Origin: Providencia stuartii
Lineage (GTDB): Bacteria > Pseudomonadota > Gammaproteobacteria > Enterobacterales > Enterobacteriaceae
Length of the DNA: 64,000 nt
Direction of reading: 5' to 3'
NCBI RefSeq assembly: GCF_029277985.1
Contig: NZ_CP119546.1
Location: 4,332,946-4,396,945 of the forward strand
The notes under the pieces are model-generated. The model saw only the letters and a program-made list of their open reading frames with translations. It did no database searches and was not told where the DNA came from. Positions 50,311 through 60,830 of the stretch are shown in pieces. Made by a program: the position numbers and the translations under genes. Within the stretch, counting starts at the first letter, position 1, and every line of letters begins with the position of its first letter.

Positions 50311-50345
50311 AAAACCCACAAACAATAAACGTTTGTGGGTTTTTG
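50311..50345 (-). terminator. Strong terminator after fdoI
   Basis: AAAACCCACAAAC (50311-50323) and GTTTGTGGGTTTT (50331-50343) form a 13-bp stem with a 7-base loop and A/T tracts on both sides. On the minus strand it lies 22 bases past the fdoI stop. It closes the fdoGHI transcript that in E. coli continues into fdhE. Confidence 0.88.
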
Positions 50346-50365
50346 ATCAGAACAACAATAGAAGC

Positions 50366-51016
50366 TTAGTTTTTCTCTTGTTGCTGCTGTTTCTCTTTTT
50401 CGACAATTTCACGATACCAACGTGGGTGATGCTTCTTCGCCCAACCACGTGTTACCCAACCTTCAACCATTGCACGTACTGAGCCTTTGACCCAGATAGC
50501 AGCATAAGCATGCACCACAATCATAATGATCAAGGCAATCGCTGAAATGGAGTGCACGATAATGGCTGCACGATAAATTGGGATTGAGAAAAAGTCTGCG
50601 AAGTAAGGACGCCACATGATCACACCGCTTACCGCTAGCAGCAGTAAACAGATAGTCACCACCCAATATACCCCTTTTTGACCAAGGTTATATTGACCAA
50701 CGTCCCCAGCCTCTTCATTCTTCAATACCTTACCGATATTTTTCGCCCACTTAATATCTTCTTTATTGATAAAGTTATGGTGAAAATAGCGGAAGAACAT
50801 AAAGACGAACAATAAGAACATCGCTGTACCGACAAAAGGATGCAGGATCCTAGCCAGCTGTGGCGTGCCTAGAATGTTCATGAACCAGTTCAGGGATGGG
50901 AAGAAAAATCCCAATCCACTGATAGCCGTGAACAAAAAGCAAATCACAACCGCCCAGTGATTGATCCTCTCAATCGGTTTATGGCGAATAATCTTTTCAT
51001 TATCCTGCGGCATCAT
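50366..51016 (-). CDS. fdoI: Formate dehydrogenase, cytochrome b556 (gamma) subunit
   Basis: FdoI is the membrane subunit that carries electrons from the periplasmic catalytic subunits through two b hemes to quinone. The 216-residue protein has four hydrophobic segments. It begins with the heme region ERINHWAV near residue 17 and contains ARILHPF near residue 55, HSISAIALI near residue 150 and the conserved C-terminal [12 protein letters not shown]. Its start overlaps the fdoH stop by four bases. The C-terminal tail is glutamine-rich. Confidence 0.95.
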   Translation of the reverse strand: MMPQDNEKIIRHKPIERINHWAVVICFLFTAISGLGFFFPSLNWFMNILGTPQLARILHPFVGTAMFLLFVFMFFRYFHHNFINKEDIKWAKNIGKVLKNEEAGDVGQYNLGQKGVYWVVTICLLLLAVSGVIMWRPYFADFFSIPIYRAAIIVHSISAIALIIMIVVHAYAAIWVKGSVRAMVEGWVTRGWAKKHHPRWYREIVEKEKQQQQEKN

Positions 51017-51957
51017 TTGTGATCCTCCCCTTCAACTGATTTTGAAGTCTCAGAAGATGTTGAGTCCTGAATGTCCTTCAGTGCCTCTTCCTCTTCTTTC
51101 TTGGAGACGCGGTTCGGACCAATACCCACATAGTGGAAGATGGCCGCCGCAAACGTTGCAGCAAAACCAACCGCTGCTAACGGCTTCCAGATACCTTTCC
51201 AGAAAGTGACTGTTGGGCTAATTGTCGGATTGTCCGGCAGACCATGATATAACTGAGGCTTATCTGCATGATGTAATACATACATTACGTGGGTACCACC
51301 AACACCTTCCGGATCATACAGACCCGCGTTGTTGTAACCACGTGTTTTCAGTTCAGCAACACGGTCTGACGCCAATGCGGTCATGTCCTCTTTGCTACCA
51401 AAATGGATAGCACCGGTTGGACAGGTTTTCACGCAGGCAGGTTCTTGCCCAACTTCCACACGGTCGACACATAGCGTACATTTATATGCACGGTTATCTT
51501 CCTGATTAATACGTGGAATATTGAACGGACAGCCTGCAATACAATAGCCACAACCAATACAATGTTCTGATTGGAAATCGACAATACCGTTTTTATACTG
51601 AACAATCGCGCCTTCTGATGGACAAGCCTTTAAACAGCCTGGATCATAGCAGTGCATACAGCCATCTTTACGAATCAGCCATTCAAACTTGCCATTCTCT
51701 TCCACTTCAGAAAAGCGCATCACGGTCCATGACTTAGCGGTTAAATCGGTTGGGTTATCATATACCCCAACGTTTGTACCGATTTTGTCACGGATATCGT
51801 TCCACTCTGAACAGGCTACCTGACAAGCTTTACAGCCAATACAGGTAGTCACGTCAATCAGCTTCGCCACTTCTTCCTTAAAGTCCCTCACTTGCGCTGG
51901 GGGCGTCAGGGAATTGGTGGCGGAGCGACGAATAATGTCTTGTGATTGCATTGACAT
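51013..51957 (-). CDS. fdoH: Formate dehydrogenase, iron-sulfur (beta) subunit
   Basis: FdoH passes electrons from the molybdenum subunit to cytochrome b. The 314-residue protein has four groups of cysteines for four [4Fe-4S] clusters, among them [11 protein letters not shown] near residue 38, [11 protein letters not shown] near residue 135 and CTLCVDR near residue 161. It has a C-terminal membrane anchor (about residues 255-275). It lies 11 bases after fdoG and overlaps fdoI by four bases. The C-terminal extension rich in Glu and Ser is somewhat longer than in E. coli. Confidence 0.95.
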   Translation of the reverse strand: MSMQSQDIIRRSATNSLTPPAQVRDFKEEVAKLIDVTTCIGCKACQVACSEWNDIRDKIGTNVGVYDNPTDLTAKSWTVMRFSEVEENGKFEWLIRKDGCMHCYDPGCLKACPSEGAIVQYKNGIVDFQSEHCIGCGYCIAGCPFNIPRINQEDNRAYKCTLCVDRVEVGQEPACVKTCPTGAIHFGSKEDMTALASDRVAELKTRGYNNAGLYDPEGVGGTHVMYVLHHADKPQLYHGLPDNPTISPTVTFWKGIWKPLAAVGFAATFAAAIFHYVGIGPNRVSKKEEEEALKDIQDSTSSETSKSVEGEDHK

Positions 51958-51968
51958 AATTTATCTCC

Positions 51969-54900
51969 TTACACCTTTTCCACATTGACAAGGAATGATT
52001 TAAATTCCGGCGTTTGCGTATTGGCATCACCCACATATGGCGTCAGTGTATTTGCAATGAAGCCTTTCACCGCTAAACCTTCAAAGCCCCAGTGGATAGG
52101 AATACCTATGGTATCCACATCTTTGCCGTTGACTTTCAACGTATGAATACGTTTTGTGACAACCGCTTTCGCTTTAATATAGCCGCGTTTAGAGCTGACT
52201 TTCACCATATCGCCTTGTTTAATCCCTTTTTCTTTCGCCAAGCGATCACCAATTTCAATGAATTGCTGTGGCTGAATAATGGCATTCAACAACGCATGTT
52301 TTGTCCAATAGTGGAAATGCTCAGTTAAGCGATAGGTTGTTCCAACATAAGGGAATTCTGTCGCTTTACCCATTTGCGCCCAGTCGTCTTTAAATACACG
52401 AGCAGCAGGGTTAGACACCACATTAGGGTGTAATGGGTTGGTATCGAGCGGTGTTTCAATCGGTTCATAATGCTCTGGGAATGGACCTTCCGCCATTTTA
52501 TCCAGTGCAAACAAACGTCCCATACCTTCTGGTTGCATAATGAATGGGTGTACACCACTGCCCGGAGGCGCATTACTGTAGTCCGGTACGTCCATACCTA
52601 TCCACTTGCTGCCATCCCATTCTAGAATTTGACGGCGTGGATCCCATGGTTTGCCCATTGGGTCAGCAGATGCACGGTTATAAATAACACGGCGGTTTAA
52701 CGGCCATGCCCATGCCCAGCCAAGAGTATTACCCAGACCTGTTGGGTCAGAGTTATCACGACGCGCCATCTGGTTACCTTTCGGTGTCCAGCTACCCGTA
52801 AAGATCCAGCAACCACTCGATGTAGTCCCATCATCACGTAATTGGGCGAACGAACTTAACAGCTCACCTTTCTTCACAATGATGTTGCCATCAGCATCTT
52901 TTAGATCGACCAGCGCATAACCATTACTTTCTTGTGCCACTTCTTCCGGAGTTGGATTATCACGGTCAAAGTAGTTCCAAGTCATGTTTAATACTGGCTC
53001 TGGTGACTCACCACCTTCGGTTTCATAGAGCTGGCGTATACGGTGATAAATACCTGACAGAATTTCACCATCACTGATGGCTTCACCTGGGGCATCTGCA
53101 CCTTTCCAGTGCCATTGCAACCAACGAGCAGAGTTTACAATCGAACCATTCTCTTCAGCAAAACAGCAAGATGGCAGACGGAAAACCGTTGTTTGAATAG
53201 TCGATGGGTCGACATCATTCATTTCGCCATGATTTTGCCAGAAGTTTGACGTTTCTGTATTTAATGGGTCAATCGTGACTAAGAATTTCAACTTAGATAG
53301 CGATTTGATGATTTTGTTTTTGTTCGGGAATGAGGCTAATGGGTTAAAGCCTTGGCAAATATAACCATTGACTTCACCTTTATCCATCATTTCGAAATAA
53401 CGTAACACATCATAGCCTTGGTCCCATTTAGGTAACCAATCAAAGCCCCAGCTATTCTCTTTTTGCGCTTTATCACCGTAGAAAGTCTTCATCATACTGA
53501 CAAAGAATTTCGGGTAATTGCCCCAATAGTTCACCTGACCAGGTTGGGTCATTTTAGGGGTATTCGCTTCTAAATAGCTCTCTAGCGTGGTTTGTTTTTC
53601 TGACGGTAAAGTCAGATAACCCGGTAAGCTTTGAGATAACAAGCCTAAGTCAGTCAGACCTTGGATATTCGAGTGACCACGCAGTGCGTTAACCCCACCG
53701 CCTAGCATACCCATATTACCCAACAGTAACTGGATCATCGCCATGGTACGAATGTTTTGTGCACCGATGGTATGTTGCGTCCAGCCAAGTGCATACAGGA
53801 AAGAGGCCGTTTTATCTTTTGCACTCGTCTCTGCAATGTACTCACAGACTTTCAAGAAGTCTTCAATCGGCGTACCGCAGATGTTATTCACCACTTCAGG
53901 TGTATAACGGCTAACGTGATCTTTCAGCAGATTCAAGACACAACGAGGGTGAGTTAACGTAGGATCGCGTCGTGCGAAACCATTCTCATCCATCTCGTAG
54001 TTCCACGTCGTTTTATCATACTGACGTTTTTCTGCATCATAGCCTGTGAATAAACCATCATCAAAACCGTAGTCTTCACGAATGATAAGGCTAGCGTTGG
54101 TATAAGCTTCAACGTATTCCTGCTGAATTTTTTTGTTATCCAGTAGGTATTTAATCACACCTGACAAAAATGCAATGTCAGTACCAGAACGGATAGGCGT
54201 ATAGAAATCCGCCACAGCCGCTGTACGGGTAAAGCGTGGATCAATAACAATGAGTTTAGCTTTATTATGGATTTTGGCTTCCATCGCCCAGCGAAAACCG
54301 ACTGGGTGAGCTTCTGCCGCATTACCGCCCATAACAACAACAAGGTTTGCGTTTTTAATATCAACCCAGTGGTTGGTCATCGCACCGCGACCAAATGTTG
54401 GAGCAAGACTTGCTACCGTTGGTCCGTGTCAGACACGCGCTTGGTTATCCACGGCAAGCATGCCGAGGGCGCGACTAAATTTTTGGGTGACAAAACCTGT
54501 TTCGTTACTAGCGGCTGAAGCACAGAGCATACCTGTTGTCAGCCAACGGTTAACCGTTACACCATCTTTATTCTGCTTGATGAAATTGGCATCACGGTCT
54601 TCTTTCATCAACTTGGCAATACGATCAAAAGCGTCGTTCCAAGTGATGCGTTTCCACTCATTGGTTCCGGGTTCGCGTACTTCAGGATATTTGAGTCGAC
54701 TTTCACTGTGGATAAAGTCGATAAGTCCTGCACCTTTCGGGCAGAGTGCGCCGCGGTTAACCGGATGATCCGGGTCACCTTCAATATGAAAAATGCTTTC
54801 TTTGGCATTTTTCGCTCCATCGCCTAAGCTATACATCAATAGCCCACAACCGACAGAACAGTACGTGCAGGTATTTCGGGTTTCTTTCGCACGCAGTAAT

Positions 54901-55016
54901 TTATACTGACGTGTCGACGCTAACGCAGTTGAGGGTGCAAAACCCAACGCTGCTGCCGTCGTACCCGCCATACCGCCAGCGCAGATCTTAAAGAACTGCC
55001 TTCTGCTGACTTGCAT
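51969..55016 (-). CDS. fdoG: Formate dehydrogenase, catalytic selenocysteine subunit
   Basis: FdoG oxidises formate to CO2 on the periplasmic side with a bis-MGD molybdenum cofactor, a [4Fe-4S] cluster and selenocysteine. The gene must be read through an in-frame TGA at 54429-54431 to give 1015 residues: codons before it end VDNQARV, codon 196 is Sec, and HGPTVAS follows, exactly as in E. coli FdoG. The Tat signal SRRQFFK is at the N-terminus and CTYCSVGC near residue 50 binds the cluster. A SECIS-like hairpin follows the TGA. The maturation genes fdhD, fdhE, selA and selB are all within 20 kb. Confidence 0.97.
54389..54431 (-). promoter_or_regulatory. SECIS element and selenocysteine UGA codon of fdoG
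   Basis: Starting at the UGA (54431-54429), the minus strand folds with a lower stem GACCAA/UUGGUC. The apical hairpin (54417-54400) is GG, a bulged U, AGCA, loop AGUCU, UGCU, CC. The bulged U and the short GU-containing loop match the SelB-binding part of E. coli fdhF and fdnG SECIS elements. Confidence 0.88.
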
Positions 55017-55026
55017 GGGGATCTCC

Positions 55027-55125
55027 TCATTTACATTGCTCTTGTTTACCTAAGAAATGTTTTAAATCGCGATATTCAGGTAAACTGTTCTTATTCAACG
55101 TCTTCCGTATCGTATTCAGGTTCAT
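55027..55125 (-). CDS. Possible 32-codon leader ORF ending at the fdoG ribosome binding site
   Basis: An ATG at 55125 opens a 32-codon frame whose TGA is part of AATGAGGAG, the ribosome binding site of fdoG. Its second half (PEYRDLKHFLGK) resembles the start of the overlapping 22-codon frame at 55091-55159 (LHHFSGNEPEYD), so the two halves may be diverged copies of one short sequence. There is no strong ribosome binding site of its own. It could couple translation to fdoG or be chance. Confidence 0.25.
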   Translation of the reverse strand: MNLNTIRKTLNKNSLPEYRDLKHFLGKQEQCK

Positions 55126-55159
55126 TGCCTGAGAAATGGTGTAAATTCTTTTTACCCAT
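55091..55159 (-). CDS. Possible 22-codon ORF upstream of fdoG
   Basis: ATG at 55159 opens a short frame (MGKKNLHHFSG, then an acidic EPEYDTEDVE end). No ribosome binding site is visible and I do not recognise the peptide. It is listed only because it overlaps the fdoG leader frame and shares a repeated motif with it. Confidence 0.2.
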   Translation of the reverse strand: MGKKNLHHFSGNEPEYDTEDVE

Positions 55160-55198
55160 AATTAATATTATGTATCATTAGTGCTAGGAATTCATCTA

Positions 55199-56029
55199 AT
55201 GTATGAAACAAATAACACGAAACTGTCAAAATCTTTGAAAATGATTGGCGCAAACCATACAAGTGTGCAACAAAAAGGCAACCTTGATCAGTCTATAACT
55301 GATTGGGTAGCCGAAGAATTACCTGTTGCTTTAGTTTATAACGGCATATCACATGTCGTGATGATGGCGACACCAAAAGATTTAGAAGATTTTGCTATCG
55401 GGTTCTCATTATCGGAAGGGATCATACAATCAAAACAAGAAATCCGAGGAATTGATATCATTCAAGGCTGTCATCGTGGCCTTGAAGTGCATGTTGAGTT
55501 ATCTAACCGCCGTTTTATGGGGTTAAAAGAGCGTAGACGTAACCTAGCTGGGCGAACTGGCTGTGGTATTTGTGGTACTGAACAACTTGATGAGATATTC
55601 AAACCGATTCCTCCACTGCCTTTCACTCAAACGTTCTCACTATCTCACCTTGATCACGCATTAACTGAACTGAAGAAAGTGCAAGAAATCGGTGCATTAA
55701 CGGGCTGTACCCATGCCGCTGCATGGATTTCCCCAGAAGGCCTGCTTGTGGGGGGATGTGAGGATGTCGGCCGCCATGTTGCGCTTGATAAGCTATTAGG
55801 CATGAAACATCGCCATCATTGGCAACAAGGCGCTGTCTTGGTCTCTAGCCGTGCCAGTTATGAAATGGTACAAAAAGCAGCAAGTTGTGGAGCAGAAATC
55901 TTGTTTGCCGTTTCAGCAGCCACCTCCCTTGCCATCGAAGTGGCTGATAAAGCCAATCTAACCTTAGTGGGTTTTTGCCGCCAAGGGAAAGCAACTGTCT
56001 TTACTCACCCAAGCCGCATAACGAACTAA
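55199..56029 (+). CDS. fdhD: Formate dehydrogenase sulfurtransferase FdhD
   Basis: FdhD moves sulfur from the desulfurase IscS to the molybdenum cofactor so that formate dehydrogenase becomes active. The 276-residue protein has the essential CxxC in [12 protein letters not shown] near residue 120, GCTHAAAW near residue 170 and the [13 protein letters not shown] motif near residue 192. The start ATG at 55199 has GGA about ten bases upstream; a GTG six codons earlier is possible. It is divergent from fdoGHI, as in E. coli. Confidence 0.95.
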   Translation: MYETNNTKLSKSLKMIGANHTSVQQKGNLDQSITDWVAEELPVALVYNGISHVVMMATPKDLEDFAIGFSLSEGIIQSKQEIRGIDIIQGCHRGLEVHVELSNRRFMGLKERRRNLAGRTGCGICGTEQLDEIFKPIPPLPFTQTFSLSHLDHALTELKKVQEIGALTGCTHAAAWISPEGLLVGGCEDVGRHVALDKLLGMKHRHHWQQGAVLVSSRASYEMVQKAASCGAEILFAVSAATSLAIEVADKANLTLVGFCRQGKATVFTHPSRITN

Positions 56030-56032
56030 TGG

Positions 56033-56812
56033 TTATGCCTTCTCCAGAGAGTGCAACATCCACAAATTCGGCTCAATATATTCAATCGATTGTTTTTCTA
56101 TATCAACAGTGACAGGGACTAACGCGTTCGGTACGACGTATTGTCCTGACTGTATAAAACGCATGCCTGTCCATGACTCCCACTGCTCGACCGTGCCTTT
56201 AATCGACATTGAGCGGTGTATAGGTTTTAATATTTTGCCACCTAAGCGCCAATGTGTGCGTATCCAAGGGTCAAAAGGTTCTCCCTGCTCGTTGGTCCAC
56301 CGGCAATAATCATCGAAGGGTTGTAATGGATAACGATGCTTTAAAGTTGGGCGAACAGGTACTACGACGGCCTTTGCACCATACGCTACCGCTGCTTTTT
56401 TCAACGCGTTGATCAGCAGAGCTGGTATTTGATAGCCGCGATATTCAGGCTCAACAGTGACAGAGAGTGCAGAAATATAGCGATCTTCACCGTTTTTGTT
56501 TTCAATCGCAAAATTGAAAATGTCATCCCAGCCTAAATCCACTAATTTTGTGAGGTTGTGATCAGGCCATTGGAAGAGGACGGATTTAATCACCCCGACC
56601 ACTTTTTCAGTACCTTGAATATCCGCTACCGCTAAAAATTGAAATTGGTTCATAGGCTCTTCATAAAGTTTTTCCCAATATTCATCACAGACGGCCGTTT
56701 CACACATAAATTGTGGCCATAACTTGTCTAGCAGTTCATCAGACTGTTCAATAAGATCAGGGCGTTGGACAAAACTGTGGATGTTTATCGTAATAGAAGG
56801 CTTGATACTCAT
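56033..56812 (-). CDS. GNAT-like acetyltransferase domain protein
   Basis: A 259-residue cytoplasmic protein with a probable GNAT fold. SALSVTVEPEYRGYQIPALLINAL (near residue 114) resembles the acetyl-CoA-binding motif A, with the conserved R/Q-G-x-G/Q region partly degenerate (RGYQIP). The C-terminal half (after about residue 160) is not a recognised domain. Substrate unknown. It converges on fdhD with three bases between the stop codons. Confidence 0.65.
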   Translation of the reverse strand: MSIKPSITINIHSFVQRPDLIEQSDELLDKLWPQFMCETAVCDEYWEKLYEEPMNQFQFLAVADIQGTEKVVGVIKSVLFQWPDHNLTKLVDLGWDDIFNFAIENKNGEDRYISALSVTVEPEYRGYQIPALLINALKKAAVAYGAKAVVVPVRPTLKHRYPLQPFDDYCRWTNEQGEPFDPWIRTHWRLGGKILKPIHRSMSIKGTVEQWESWTGMRFIQSGQYVVPNALVPVTVDIEKQSIEYIEPNLWMLHSLEKA

Positions 56813-57043
56813 AAATATAACCTATGACGAAAATGAGCTCGGTAGTATAAAAGGAAAATAAAAAGAAGGATTAAGATAAAATTAACGTTAAGCAGGCACC
56901 ATCCGAATAATAAGTATTTCTTAATGATGTTGGCACTATCACTGCCCTTTGCCATATATTGCGATATTCTCTTGATAATAAAATGGAATAATTAAACTAA
57001 CACTCTAATTATATTATTTTTATAATAATCAAAGGAATATTAG

Positions 57044-57613
57044 ATGAATGATATCAAAACAAAAAAGCTAATTTATCATCTTACTAGTTTGAAAAATATA
57101 AGAAATATATTGATTGAGGGGTTAAAACCAAGAGTAGATATTAATAAATTTCATGATATTGCAGACAAAGAGATCATCGAAGGAAGAAAAAAACATCAAC
57201 TAGATAGCTATGTTCCATTTCATTGGTTTTCACGTAATCCCTTTGATGGCAGAGTGCAAAAAAATTTTCCTGATGAAAAATTTGTCCTCATTACGATTAA
57301 AAGAGCGTTAGCTCAAAAAGAAAACTGGAAAATTATCCTAAGGCACCCTTTGGCTGAAGCCAATATTAAAATTTATGACTACAATGAAGGCTTTGCTCTT
57401 ATTAACTGGGATATAATGAATCTACGTGATTACCATGATCCTGACAGCAAAAGCATTTGTATGGCAGAATGTCTTTCACCAACGGTTGTTGAGGTATCAA
57501 AGTTTTTCAAAATTTATGTTCCCACACCGGAAGTTTCAAAAATCGTTAATAGAGAGTTAAAGACCCTTAATTTAAACCTTGAAATTGCTATCAATGAAGG
57601 AATGTTTTGTTAA
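57044..57613 (+). CDS. DarT-family (DUF4433) ADP-ribosyltransferase-like protein, first copy
   Basis: A 189-residue protein that I place in the DarT/DUF4433 family from three aligned features: a start LIYHLTSLKNIRNILIEGL like the NAD-binding start of DarT (WRITHRQNI in the next gene), a central DSYVPFHWFSRNPFDGR matching [13 protein letters not shown], and a late CMAECLSP with Glu142 in the place of the catalytic glutamate (AEAL). It is much diverged from the second copy. AAGGA precedes the ATG. The stop overlaps the next start (TAATG), so all three genes form one operon. It could be a second toxin, a toxin with another base or sequence target, or an inactive modulator. Confidence 0.65.
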   Translation: MNDIKTKKLIYHLTSLKNIRNILIEGLKPRVDINKFHDIADKEIIEGRKKHQLDSYVPFHWFSRNPFDGRVQKNFPDEKFVLITIKRALAQKENWKIILRHPLAEANIKIYDYNEGFALINWDIMNLRDYHDPDSKSICMAECLSPTVVEVSKFFKIYVPTPEVSKIVNRELKTLNLNLEIAINEGMFC

Positions 57614-58257
57614 TGGCGTATATGAACCTAAACCCAGAAAAAGCACTTATCTGGAGAATAACCCATCGTCAGAATATTCCTTGGCTTTTTGCCAATGGCT
57701 TATATGCAGGAAATAGTGAACATTATTCACCTAATTGGGTGACTATTGGCAATACAGACCTGATTAACCGCCGCAATCAACGTCATGTACCTATTCAGCC
57801 GAATGGGGTACTTAATGATTATGTACCTTTCTATTTCACCCCTTTCTCGCCAATGATGTATAATATTTATACAGGCCGTGGTGGGGTGCGAAAAGTTCCC
57901 AATGATGATATTATCATCTTGGTTTCCAGCATGTATAAAATAGCCGCTCTAAAGATACCTTTTGTTTTCACCGATCGTCATGCGTATCCTGTAACATCTC
58001 AGTTCTATAACCAGCTAACAGATCTCGCGGAGATAGATTGGGCTTTACTACAGCAGCGCAATTTTCACCGTGACCCTGATGACCCTGAAAAAGTTGAAAG
58101 GTATCAAGCAGAAGCGTTAATTTATAAACATGTTCCTATGGAAGCCCTATTAGGTGCTGTTTGTTACACAAAAGAAACCCAGCTAGAACTTCAAGCAAAA
58201 GCCAGCCAACTTGAGATTCATTTAGATATCCATTGCATTCCAAACTGGTACTTTTAA
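57613..58257 (+). CDS. darT: DarT DNA ADP-ribosyltransferase toxin
   Basis: A 214-residue DUF4433 protein. DarT enzymes use NAD+ to ADP-ribosylate bases in single-stranded DNA, blocking replication and, on infection, phage growth. The canonical parts are visible: [20 protein letters not shown] at the start, [23 protein letters not shown] near residue 69, FTDRHAYP near residue 119 and the catalytic Glu157 in [13 protein letters not shown]. It ends with the family NWYF. The start overlaps the stop of the first DarT-like gene, and darG follows after 11 bases with a strong ribosome binding site. Confidence 0.92.
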   Translation: MAYMNLNPEKALIWRITHRQNIPWLFANGLYAGNSEHYSPNWVTIGNTDLINRRNQRHVPIQPNGVLNDYVPFYFTPFSPMMYNIYTGRGGVRKVPNDDIIILVSSMYKIAALKIPFVFTDRHAYPVTSQFYNQLTDLAEIDWALLQQRNFHRDPDDPEKVERYQAEALIYKHVPMEALLGAVCYTKETQLELQAKASQLEIHLDIHCIPNWYF

Positions 58258-58268
58258 GGAGGCTGATA

Positions 58269-59342
58269 ATGATAGAATTTACCCAAGGTAATTTGTTAGA
58301 AGCTGACGTAGAAGCGCTCGTTAATACCGTCAATACCGTTGGTGTTATGGGTAAAGGGATCGCATTAATGTTTAAAGAGCGCTTTCCCGCCAATATGGCT
58401 GCATATGCTAAAGCATGTAAAACACATGAAGTGCAGACTGGAAAAATGTTTGTTACTGAAACCGGGGAGCTCATGGGCCCTCGTTGGATTGTTAATTTCC
58501 CAACAAAGCAGCATTGGCGAGCAAAATCTCAAATTCAGTGGATTATTGATGGCTTATTGGACCTACGTAATTTCATTGAAGAGAATCATGTTAAATCTAT
58601 TGCTATCCCGCCATTAGGGGCTGGTAATGGCGGTCTCAATTGGGATGATGTCAAGCCTCATATTGTGGAAATATTAGGTGATATTCAAAACGTAAAAATT
58701 ATTGTTTATGAGCCAATAGCAAAATATCAAAATGTTGCTAAGCCAAAGGGTGTTGAAAAACTGACGCCGGCCCGCGCCTTAATTGCAGAACTTATCCGTC
58801 GTTATTGGGTTATGGGGATGGATTGTAGCCTATTGGAAATACAAAAGTTAGCTTGGTTTTTAGAGCGTACAATAGAGGCTGAAGGGCTGAGAAATCCATT
58901 AAACCTAAGGTTTGAAGCCAGAAACTATGGTCCCTACGCCGATAAGTTACGACACTTATTAAACGGGCTAGATGGAAGCTACCTCAAGAGTGAAAAACGG
59001 ATTAGTGATTGTAGTCCATTAGACGTAATTTGGTTTAATGATGATAAACGCGCTACGATTGAGCTGTATTTAAAAACCGAAGCAAAAGACTATTTATCCG
59101 CGCTAGAGAAGACAACGAAGCTTATTGATGGATTCGAATCTCCTTTCGGGATAGAACTTCTCTCCACTGTAGACTGGTTGCTGTACAAAAAGCAATCTTC
59201 ACCTAATATTGAGTCCTTACTTGAAGGAATGCGCCAATGGCCAGCAGGGGATAGATGGGCACAACGTAAACTTAGGTTATTTGACTCAAATAAGTTAGAA
59301 CTTGCATTAAATCATTTGAAACAAATACCGTTCTATAGCTAA
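58269..59342 (+). CDS. darG: DarG macrodomain antitoxin
   Basis: DarG removes ADP-ribose from DNA and also binds DarT. The 357-residue protein has an N-terminal macrodomain (about residues 1-155) with [19 protein letters not shown], the [11 protein letters not shown] loop and [15 protein letters not shown]-terminal domain (about 175-357) has QKLAWFLE and [20 protein letters not shown], as in full-length DarG proteins that sequester the toxin. The start follows GGAGG; the frame opens 12 codons earlier without that signal. The operon is plus-strand between the GNAT gene and mnmE, an accessory insertion in a core region. Confidence 0.93.
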   Translation: MIEFTQGNLLEADVEALVNTVNTVGVMGKGIALMFKERFPANMAAYAKACKTHEVQTGKMFVTETGELMGPRWIVNFPTKQHWRAKSQIQWIIDGLLDLRNFIEENHVKSIAIPPLGAGNGGLNWDDVKPHIVEILGDIQNVKIIVYEPIAKYQNVAKPKGVEKLTPARALIAELIRRYWVMGMDCSLLEIQKLAWFLERTIEAEGLRNPLNLRFEARNYGPYADKLRHLLNGLDGSYLKSEKRISDCSPLDVIWFNDDKRATIELYLKTEAKDYLSALEKTTKLIDGFESPFGIELLSTVDWLLYKKQSSPNIESLLEGMRQWPAGDRWAQRKLRLFDSNKLELALNHLKQIPFYS

Positions 59343-59390
59343 TTAACCAATAAACCTTTTCTAAGCCTATAAAGAGCCATTCCGTTTTAC

Positions 59391-59420
59391 AGCAGCTTGC
59401 TGATTAGATAGCAAGCTGCT
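59391..59420. terminator. Hairpin between darG and mnmE
   Basis: AGCAGCTTGCT (59391-59401) and AGCAAGCTGCT (59410-59420) form a perfect 11-bp stem with an 8-base loop, about 50 bases past darG and 24 bases past the convergent mnmE stop. T tracts are absent, so termination strength is uncertain. Confidence 0.6.
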
Positions 59421-59443
59421 ACCACACTGAGTTAAATCAGTTT

Positions 59444-60808
59444 TTACTTCCCGATACAGAAACTTGAGAAAATGCGGCCGAGCAAATCATCTGATGTGAA
59501 TTCCCCCGTGATTTCACTGAGCTCTTGTTGCGCTAAACGTAATTCTTCGGCTAATAGTTCTCCTGAACGGGCAACGACCAATTGCTCATGCCCCTGAGCT
59601 AAATGCACAGCAGCAGCATCTAATGCCTGTAAATGGCGGCGGCGAGCCAAAAACCCCCCCTCCGTGTTACTATTAAAACCCATGGTTTCTTTGAGATGAT
59701 CGCGCAGCAAATCTATACCCAGTTCTTCACGCGCCGATAAACGAATCAATGGGTAACGCACATCCCCTACAAATTCTATTTTCTCACCCGTTTTATCGGC
59801 TTTATTACGGATGACCGTTACGGGTAAAGTTTCAGGTAAACGCGCCATAAACTCGGGCCAGATGGCTTGTGGTTCTGTCGCATCTGTCGTGGTGCTATCA
59901 AGCATAAAAAGAACACGGTCAGCTTGTTCGATCTCTGCCCAGGCACGCTCAATACCAATGCGCTCTACTTCATCACTTGCCTCACGTAAACCGGCTGTAT
60001 CAATAATATGTAGCGGCATGCCGTCAATATGAATATGTTCACGTAATACGTCTCGTGTGGTACCCGCAATATCCGTAACGATGGCAGCTTCACGCCCTGC
60101 TAATGCATTTAACAGACTCGATTTACCTGCATTAGGACGCCCAGCAATAACCACTTTCATTCCTTCACGCAATAAACTCCCTTGGCGTGCTTCAGAGCGA
60201 ACTCGGGCTAAATCGGCAATCACCTCATTCAACTTCGCTTCAATTTTTCCGTCAGAGAGAAAATCAATTTCTTCATCGGGGAAATCGATAGCCGCTTCTA
60301 CATAGATACGCAGAGTCGTTAGTGCTTCAACCATTTGATGAATTTGAGCAGAAAACGCGCCTTGTAAAGAGTTCATTGCCGAACGAGCAGCTTGTTCTGA
60401 ACTTGCATCAATAAGGTCTGCAATCGCTTCTGCTTGCGCTAAATCTAGCTTATCGTTCAAAAAGGCGCGTTCAGAAAATTCACCCGGATTGGCAATACGA
60501 ACGCCTTCAATCGTAAGAATCCGTTTCAGTAATAAATCTAGAATGACAGGGCCACCATGCCCTTGCAGTTCTAAAACATCTTCCCCTGTAAATGAATTTG
60601 GGCCAGGAAAGAAGATAGCAATACCTTGATCAAGTACGCTGTCATTAACGTCTCGGAAAGGTAAATAATCCGCATAACGTGGTTTTGGCAGTTTACCCAA
60701 TACCGTTTGAGCAACGAAAGCCGCTTTCGGGCCTGATACTCGTAAAATACCGACTCCACCACGACCTGGAGGCGTTGCTTGGGCAACAATCGTATCGTTG
60801 GTTTGCAT
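59444..60808 (-). CDS. mnmE: tRNA modification GTPase MnmE
   Basis: With MnmG, MnmE makes the 5-carboxymethylaminomethyl modification at U34 of several tRNAs. The 454-residue protein has the N-terminal tetrahydrofolate domain ([16 protein letters not shown]), a helical domain holding a G domain ([12 protein letters not shown] near residue 222, DTAGLREA near residue 269, NKAD near residue 335) and the invariant C-terminal CIGK. Position after yidC matches E. coli. Confidence 0.97.
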   Translation of the reverse strand: MQTNDTIVAQATPPGRGGVGILRVSGPKAAFVAQTVLGKLPKPRYADYLPFRDVNDSVLDQGIAIFFPGPNSFTGEDVLELQGHGGPVILDLLLKRILTIEGVRIANPGEFSERAFLNDKLDLAQAEAIADLIDASSEQAARSAMNSLQGAFSAQIHQMVEALTTLRIYVEAAIDFPDEEIDFLSDGKIEAKLNEVIADLARVRSEARQGSLLREGMKVVIAGRPNAGKSSLLNALAGREAAIVTDIAGTTRDVLREHIHIDGMPLHIIDTAGLREASDEVERIGIERAWAEIEQADRVLFMLDSTTTDATEPQAIWPEFMARLPETLPVTVIRNKADKTGEKIEFVGDVRYPLIRLSAREELGIDLLRDHLKETMGFNSNTEGGFLARRRHLQALDAAAVHLAQGHEQLVVARSGELLAEELRLAQQELSEITGEFTSDDLLGRIFSSFCIGK

Positions 60809-60830
60809 GATGTTTCTCTGTCATAGCTAT

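Noticed and set aside
54429..54431. Reading the TGA in fdoG as a true stop or nonsense mutation
   Set aside because: The flanking residues match E. coli FdoG around Sec196, a SECIS hairpin follows, and selA, selB, fdhD and fdhE are present.
54373..54768. 131-codon plus-strand frame opposite fdoG
   Set aside because: Antisense to a highly conserved catalytic region spanning the selenocysteine codon.
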